A program made the position numbers and the translations under genes. DNA of 64,000 nt, taken from positions 2,673,001-2,737,000 of the forward strand of contig NZ_CP162487.1 in assembly GCF_041240605.1 (NCBI RefSeq). Reading direction: 5' to 3'. Origin of the DNA: Xanthomonas sp. DAR 80977 (GTDB lineage Bacteria > Pseudomonadota > Gammaproteobacteria > Xanthomonadales > Xanthomonadaceae). The notes under the pieces are model-generated. The model ran no database searches. It saw nothing but the letters and a program-made list of their open reading frames with translations, and had not been told where the DNA came from. This document shows, piece after piece, positions 59,345 to 64,000 of the stretch; position 1 is the first letter of the stretch, and every line of letters starts with the position of its first letter.

Positions 59345-61060
59345 TCAGTGCGCCCGCTGCGCCATCGGGATCGGCGCGGACGGCGCGCGCGCGAGGTGCA
59401 GGCAGCGATCGGCCACGCTGGACAGGCTGGTCCGGTGCGACACGACGACCAGTGCGGTCCGCGGCAGGCGCTGGCGCAGCGCCGACAGCACGTGCTGTTC
59501 CGAGGCGGCATCGAGCGCGCTGGTGGCCTCGTCGAGCAAGGCGATCCGGGGTTGCCTGAGGATCACCTGCGCCAGCAGCAGGCGCTGCAGCTCGCCGCCG
59601 GAAAGCTTGGCCGAGGCGCTGTTCAAGGTGGTGTCCAGGCCCTGCGCGCCGGCCTGCAGGCGTGCGGCCAGGCCGACGTCGCGCAGCGCCTGCCACATCG
59701 CCGCTTCGCTGGCGCCCGGCTCGGCCCAGGCCAGGCATTCGCGCACGCTGTGCTGCCACGGACGCACGCTCTGGCCGACATAGGCGCCGGGCCGGATCGC
59801 GGCGCGGTACGCGGCGAAATCCAGCGGGCGCCCCTCGCACTGCGCGGCGAAGACGCGCGGTGCGACCATGCCGGCGAGCACGTCCATCAGGCTGCTCTTG
59901 CCGGCGCCGGAGTGCCCGCAGATCAAGGTCATGCTGCCCGGCGCCAGGATCAGTTCGCCGATCGCGACCGCGGCCAGCGGCGGCGCCAGGCCGATGCGGT
60001 GGATCCGCAACGCACCGGGCATGGCCGTGGCCGGCGGCGGCGCTGCCGGTGCGCCGCGCTCCGCGCCCATGCCGACATAGCGTTGCCACAGCTCCAGCGC
60101 CGGCGCCGCCGAGCGCAGTTGCTGGAAGCTCTGCCGGGTCGAGACCAGATACGGCAGCAACCGCCCCAGCAGCAGGCCCACGGTGATCAGCGCGCCGCGG
60201 TCGATGCCGTGCCACAGGCCGGCCAGCAGCATGATCGCGGCGATGGCGGCGACAGCGCTGAGTTCCAGCAGCAGCCGGCCCGAGGCGACCAGCGCCTGCT
60301 GCCGCCAGTAGCCGTGGCCGAGCCGGCTGGAGATCGCGTCGTAGCCGCGTTTCTCCAGGTCCTCGCGTTCGAACGAACGCACGTGGCGCAGGCGCCGCGG
60401 GAAGTCCTCGCTGAGCCAGAACAGGCGGGTCATGTCGGCGACGTACTGGCGGCTCACCCGCGCCTGCTCGTGGCCGGAGATGCGGAAGGCCAGCACCGCC
60501 AGCCCCAGCAGCGGCGGCAGCGCCAGCATCAGCGCCGGCGACACCAGGAAGGCGATGCCCAGGCTCACGCCCGCGGTGATCGCCGCCACCAGCAGTTGCA
60601 GCAAGGCGCTGAAGCCCTGGACGATGATCTCGATGTTGTAGGTGAGCACGTTGGCGATTTCCGCCGAGCTGGCATCGGCCAGCGCCGGCAGCGGCGCGTC
60701 GATCAGGCGCGCATGCACGTGGCGGCGCAGGCCCAGCGCATGCCGGCTGGCCAGGCCTGCGGCCAGCCGCGCGGTCGCCCAGCGCAGCAGGGCGAAGCCG
60801 GCGCTGGCGACGACGAAGACCGCGGTCTGGGCGATGACGCCGTCGGGCAGCGCCAGCGCATGGCCGCCGAGGATCGGCGCGTGGCCGGGCTGGACCAGCG
60901 GGACCAGGGCCACGGTGGCGACGGCACCGGCCAGCGCGGCGATCAGCGACAGCACGACGTAGATGCCGATGCGTACCCGTTCGCCGCGTTCCAGCGTGGC
61001 GACGAACGCGCGCAGCAGATGGCGCGCGGGATCGGGCGCGGCGGCGTCGCGCGCGCTCAT
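59345..61060 (-). CDS. ABC exporter, fused membrane and ATPase domains
   Basis: 571 residues. The N-terminal half has about six membrane segments; the C-terminal half has Walker A GHSGAGKSS, signature LSGGELQRLLLAQ, Walker B IALLDEATSALD and the H-loop VVVSHR. This half-transporter layout suits peptide or lipid export. It is the last gene after the HPr-kinase-like protein and the 54-codon ORF, and its start overlaps that ORF as ATGA, which suggests that it exports a product of the locus. Confidence 0.88.
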   Translation of the reverse strand: MSARDAAAPDPARHLLRAFVATLERGERVRIGIYVVLSLIAALAGAVATVALVPLVQPGHAPILGGHALALPDGVIAQTAVFVVASAGFALLRWATARLAAGLASRHALGLRRHVHARLIDAPLPALADASSAEIANVLTYNIEIIVQGFSALLQLLVAAITAGVSLGIAFLVSPALMLALPPLLGLAVLAFRISGHEQARVSRQYVADMTRLFWLSEDFPRRLRHVRSFEREDLEKRGYDAISSRLGHGYWRQQALVASGRLLLELSAVAAIAAIMLLAGLWHGIDRGALITVGLLLGRLLPYLVSTRQSFQQLRSAAPALELWQRYVGMGAERGAPAAPPPATAMPGALRIHRIGLAPPLAAVAIGELILAPGSMTLICGHSGAGKSSLMDVLAGMVAPRVFAAQCEGRPLDFAAYRAAIRPGAYVGQSVRPWQHSVRECLAWAEPGASEAAMWQALRDVGLAARLQAGAQGLDTTLNSASAKLSGGELQRLLLAQVILRQPRIALLDEATSALDAASEQHVLSALRQRLPRTALVVVSHRTSLSSVADRCLHLARAPSAPIPMAQRAH

Positions 61061-61221
61061 CGGTGGCGGCCTGGGAGGGACGACTGTCCGCTGGATGGCC
61101 TGGCTGGCTGCGGCTGCCTCACGGCTCCGCTGGCGCGCCGCTCCAGTGCGGCGCGGCGCCTGCCCTCGCCTTTGCGCCTCGGCTCGCGCATGGGCGGCGT
61201 GGGGTGCGCCGCCGTGCTCAT
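61057..61221 (-). CDS. 54-residue ORF coupled on both sides, candidate precursor peptide
   Basis: The ATG overlaps the HPr-kinase-like gene's stop as ATGA, and its own stop overlaps the ABC transporter's start as ATGA. The peptide is Arg/Pro/Ser-rich: it starts MSTAAHPTPPMREPRR and ends SGQSSLPGRHR. Against it, several codons are rare in such GC-rich genomes (AGG, GGA, CCA) and no family is recognised. If real, its place between a peptide-kinase-like protein and an exporter fits a modified-peptide precursor; otherwise it is a chance open frame. Confidence 0.35.
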   Translation of the reverse strand: MSTAAHPTPPMREPRRKGEGRRRAALERRASGAVRQPQPARPSSGQSSLPGRHR

Positions 61222-62270
61222 CGCAGCAACTGCAGCACGGCGTCGACCGAGGCGCCCGGATCCGCGCCGCGCTGCAGTTCGTGGACGCCCAGCCGCTGCA
61301 GCTGGCGCGCGAACAGCGCCCATCCCGGTTGCGCGGCGGCGTACGGCTGGTCGGCGCTCAGCCGCTCGAGCACCTCGCGCTCGCCGAGCGGCCGCAGCAG
61401 CTGCCGCGGATCCGCGGCCGCCGTGGCGGAGACGAACACCGCGCCGACCAGTCGCAGCGGCGCCGGCGCGAGGCGCGCGCGGCCATGGCGGATATCGACC
61501 TCGTGCTTGGCCACGCCGCTGCGGCGATGGATGGTCGGCGCGGCCGCGATCCAGGCGCGGGTGTCCTCGTCCACCAGCCGCAACAGGTCCGGCCGCAGGT
61601 GCAGGAAGTTGCCGATGCCGGTGGCGAGCATGCGCTGCGGATCGACGAAGATCGCATCCTCGGCGAGGAATTCCAGACCGCGCAGCAGGCTGTGCAGGGC
61701 CAGCGTGGACTTGCCCGCACCGCTGGCGCCGAGCAACAGCACCCCGCGCCCGTCGGCGCCAACGCAGGCGCCGTGCAACGGCACCAGGCCCATGGTGCGC
61801 GTCGCCAGCACGAACACCGCGAACTCGATCAGTTCGTAGCGCACATGGTAGGGATGGGCGAGCATGTCCTCGGACACCACCAGCAGCGCCCTGCCCTGGT
61901 CCGGCATCAGCACCAGGTAATTGTCGGCGTCGATGACGCCGCACAGCACGCCGGCGCCCGAATGGGTGCGCACCGGCGGCGGCGCGAGCGAAAGCAGATA
62001 GGGCGCGTCGCGGCGCGCGACCAGGTTCAGTTCGATCCGGAACCGCGCGGCGCCGGGCAGTCGGTGCGGCGGCACCTCGCCGAAGGCCGCTTCGACCAAA
62101 TGCAGCAAGGCTTCGCTGTTGCTCTCGAAGTGGAAGTGGCCGCCGAGCAGCTGCTTGCCGAGCGAATGCGCGCGCCGCAGCCGGTCGTGGAAGGGATCGT
62201 CGGCGGCGCTGCTCGCGCCGGTGTCGGCGGCAGGCTCCCAGCGTTGCGTGCGCACGGTCGAGAGCTGCAT
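61218..62270 (-). CDS. HPr-kinase-like protein
   Basis: 350 residues. The C-terminal half has GASGAGKSTLALHSLLRGLE with the P-loop and LAEDAIFVD, matching the HPr kinase/phosphorylase fold. The N-terminal half is not like classical HprK. Such HprK-related kinases occur in peptide-modification loci, for example lasso-peptide kinases that phosphorylate a precursor Ser. No PTS genes are nearby, so a role on HPr is unlikely. I take the ATG at 62270 because homology begins there. Confidence 0.75.
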   Translation of the reverse strand: MQLSTVRTQRWEPAADTGASSAADDPFHDRLRRAHSLGKQLLGGHFHFESNSEALLHLVEAAFGEVPPHRLPGAARFRIELNLVARRDAPYLLSLAPPPVRTHSGAGVLCGVIDADNYLVLMPDQGRALLVVSEDMLAHPYHVRYELIEFAVFVLATRTMGLVPLHGACVGADGRGVLLLGASGAGKSTLALHSLLRGLEFLAEDAIFVDPQRMLATGIGNFLHLRPDLLRLVDEDTRAWIAAAPTIHRRSGVAKHEVDIRHGRARLAPAPLRLVGAVFVSATAAADPRQLLRPLGEREVLERLSADQPYAAAQPGWALFARQLQRLGVHELQRGADPGASVDAVLQLLR

Positions 62271-62481
62271 GGCGTGATCCGTCTGGTCGATGCAGCGTGA
62301 GTGCGCGCAGCGCAGGAAAAGGTTGCGCGGCGCGTGCGCGCGGTGCCGCCGGCGGCACGCATGCGCATGGGCCACAACCAAAGCGCACGCCGGCGGCACT
62401 TACGGCACGGCCACCTGCGCGCGGCCACTGCTGCATGCGCCGCGGCATCCGTCGCCGGCGCCGAACGAGACCCTTCCGCCG

Positions 62482-63978
62482 ATGCCAAAGATCCAGGTCA
62501 GCCATTCCTACTTCCTGCGCTACGACCCCAAGCAGTGGGAACGCGGCAAGCCGTATCCGCCGCTGGCGACGCTGCAGGTGGCCACGCTGCTGCGCCGGCA
62601 CGGGCACGAGGTGGTGCTGTTCGACGCGATGCTGGCCGACGGCGTGGAGGACTACCAGGCCTCGGTCCGCGCGGCGCAGCCGGACCTGGTGGTGTTCTAC
62701 GAGGACAACTTCAATTTCCTGACCAAGATGTGCCTGAGCCGGATGCGCGAGGCCGCGTGCCGGATGATCGCCGAGGCGCGCGCCTGCGGCAGCCGGGTGA
62801 TCGTGGCCGGCTCCGATGCGTCCGACCATCCCGAGGCGTTCCTGGCCGCCGGCGCGCACGCGGTGCTGATCGGCGAAGGCATCGCCGCGCTGCTGGAACT
62901 GGTCGCGCGGCTGCAGCAATCGCCGGACATCGAGGCGGCGGCGTGGGTGGCGGACGTGGCCGACGTCGCCACCGCCGCCGCGCCGCAGCTCAGGCGCGCG
63001 CAGATCGGCGCGCGGCCGCCGGATCCGCGGCTGTCCGGCCTGGCCGCGTGGGACCTGGTGGAGATCGAGCGCTACCGCGACCTGTGGCTGCAGCGCCACG
63101 GCTATTTCAGCCTGAACATGGCGGCCTCGCGCGGCTGCCCGTTCCGCTGCAACTGGTGCGCCAAGCCGATCTGGGGCAACCACTACAAGCGCCGCAGCGC
63201 GCCGGAGGTGGCCGCGGAAATGATCCATCTCAAGCGTTCCTTCGCCCCGGACCACATCTGGATGGCCGACGACATCTTTGGCTTCCATATCGAATGGGTG
63301 GAAGAATTCGCCGCGGTGCTGGCCGCGGCCGATGGTTCGATTCCGTTCACCATCCAGACCCGCGCCGACCTCGGCAGCGAGCGCATGGCCGCCGCGCTGG
63401 CCCGCGCCGGCTGCGCGGAAGCGTGGATCGGCGCGGAGAGCGGCAGCCAGCGCATCCTCGACAAGATGACCAAGGGCACCGCGGTGGAGGACGTGATCGC
63501 CGCACGCCAGCGGCTGGGCGCGCACGGCATCCGCGTCGGCTTCTTCCTGCAGCTCGGCTACCTGGACGAGCAGCTGGACGACATCCTCGCCACCCGCGCG
63601 CTGGTGGCGCGGGCGCGTCCGGACGACATCGGCGTCAGCGTGTCGTATCCGCTGCCGGGCACCAAGTTCTACCAGCAGGTGAAGAACCAGCTCGGCCGCA
63701 AGACCCATTGGCAGGACAGCGACGACCTGGCGATGATGTTCCATGGCGCCTACGATTCGGAGTTCTACCGGCGGGTGCGCGATCTGCTGCACCGGCAGGT
63801 GGACCTGCAGCGCGGCGAGGCCACGCGTGCGCCGCACGAGCATGCGCAGGACTGGGCCGCACTGGACGCGCAGTGGCAGGCGCTGATCGCCAGCGAAGGC
63901 GCGCACCGCACCGACGCCGCGCTGCCGGCCGCCGCCAGCGCCTCCGCCCGCCGCATCCCGCTGGTGCAACGCCAATGA
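62482..63978 (+). CDS. B12-binding-domain radical SAM enzyme
   Basis: 498 residues. The N-terminal third is a cobalamin-binding Rossmann-like domain (PPLATLQVATLLRRHGHEVV, LIGEGIAALLEL). The radical SAM cluster ligands are C219-x3-C223-x2-C226 in CPFRCNWC. TIQTRADLGSER and AWIGAESGSQRILDKM continue the barrel. Enzymes of this group methylate unactivated carbon or catalyse other radical steps, on lipids, antibiotics or peptides. It diverges from the HPr-kinase-like gene and its stop overlaps the next gene as ATGA. Confidence 0.88.
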   Translation: MPKIQVSHSYFLRYDPKQWERGKPYPPLATLQVATLLRRHGHEVVLFDAMLADGVEDYQASVRAAQPDLVVFYEDNFNFLTKMCLSRMREAACRMIAEARACGSRVIVAGSDASDHPEAFLAAGAHAVLIGEGIAALLELVARLQQSPDIEAAAWVADVADVATAAAPQLRRAQIGARPPDPRLSGLAAWDLVEIERYRDLWLQRHGYFSLNMAASRGCPFRCNWCAKPIWGNHYKRRSAPEVAAEMIHLKRSFAPDHIWMADDIFGFHIEWVEEFAAVLAAADGSIPFTIQTRADLGSERMAAALARAGCAEAWIGAESGSQRILDKMTKGTAVEDVIAARQRLGAHGIRVGFFLQLGYLDEQLDDILATRALVARARPDDIGVSVSYPLPGTKFYQQVKNQLGRKTHWQDSDDLAMMFHGAYDSEFYRRVRDLLHRQVDLQRGEATRAPHEHAQDWAALDAQWQALIASEGAHRTDAALPAAASASARRIPLVQRQ

Positions 63979-64000
63979 CGCCGCACGCCACGCAGCAGCT
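63975..64000 (+). CDS. Start of a gene running off the window
   Basis: An ATG overlaps the radical SAM stop codon as ATGA and the frame stays open to the window edge (MTPHATQQ). Only eight codons are visible, so nothing can be said about function beyond probable co-translation with the radical SAM enzyme. Confidence 0.5.

Noticed and set aside
59348..61936. An 862-codon plus-strand frame opposite the ABC transporter and HprK-like gene
   Set aside because: Gln/Arg-rich, no domain. The minus-strand genes have complete Walker motifs.

Overview
The window is GC-rich and gammaproteobacterial. A large TonB-dependent receptor, the NRPS style, a GH84 glucosaminidase, dense ATGA/GTGA gene overlaps and a Tn3-family metal-resistance transposon all suggest Xanthomonas or a close relative. 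That assignment is inference; there is no rRNA or other marker gene here.

Region 1 (1-13.8 kb) is the 3' part of a non-ribosomal peptide locus: a 5'-truncated NRPS ending A-PCP-C-A-PCP-C-A-PCP-TE, then a type II thioesterase, a SyrP-like Fe/2-oxoglutarate hydroxylase, a CmlA-like metallo-beta-lactamase-fold oxygenase and an EctB-type diaminobutyrate aminotransferase. All are on the + strand. The first two A domains read as Ala-type and the last as Gln-type. The first two modules are nearly identical in DNA.

Region 2 (13.9-20.6 kb) looks like ordinary chromosome: a secreted GH84 enzyme, a small hypothetical, a SPFH / zinc-ribbon / small membrane protein operon, a small periplasmic protein and a Crp/Fnr regulator.

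Region 3 (20.6-27.1 kb) is a lower-GC accessory segment. It holds a lipoprotein alpha/beta hydrolase, a SIR2-HerA-KTSC anti-phage-type operon whose fourth gene is broken, and a patchwork of gene fragments including the start of a tyrosine recombinase.

Region 4 (27104-47752) is a complete 20.6-kb Tn3-family transposon. It has 34-bp terminal inverted repeats (31/34 identical) and a perfect 5-bp target duplication, ACGTA. From left to right it carries a DEDD-type exoribonuclease, a tRNA-like gene with two candidate Ile anticodon arms, a SEC-C protein, a KfrA/TnpT-like protein, a compact Gabija-like OLD nuclease + UvrD helicase pair, an ars operon (arsR, two arsC types, arsH, arsB), a czcCBA-type RND efflux operon with a CDF exporter and its apparently separated C-terminal domain, a MerR regulator, a tyrosine recombinase and TnpA. 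Joining the flanks at one ACGTA restores an 89-codon reading frame that the insertion split.

Region 5 (48-64 kb) returns to chromosome-like sequence. A minus-strand chain of overlapping genes (TonB receptor, TetR, HyuA, two HyuB, DUF1684, NCS1 permease) looks like an uptake and ATP-dependent hydrolysis pathway for a cyclic amide or ureide. After a TraX-like membrane protein comes a possible modified-peptide locus: an HPr-kinase-like protein, a 54-codon ORF coupled by ATGA at both ends, an ABC exporter and, divergently, a B12-type radical SAM enzyme that overlaps a gene running off the window.
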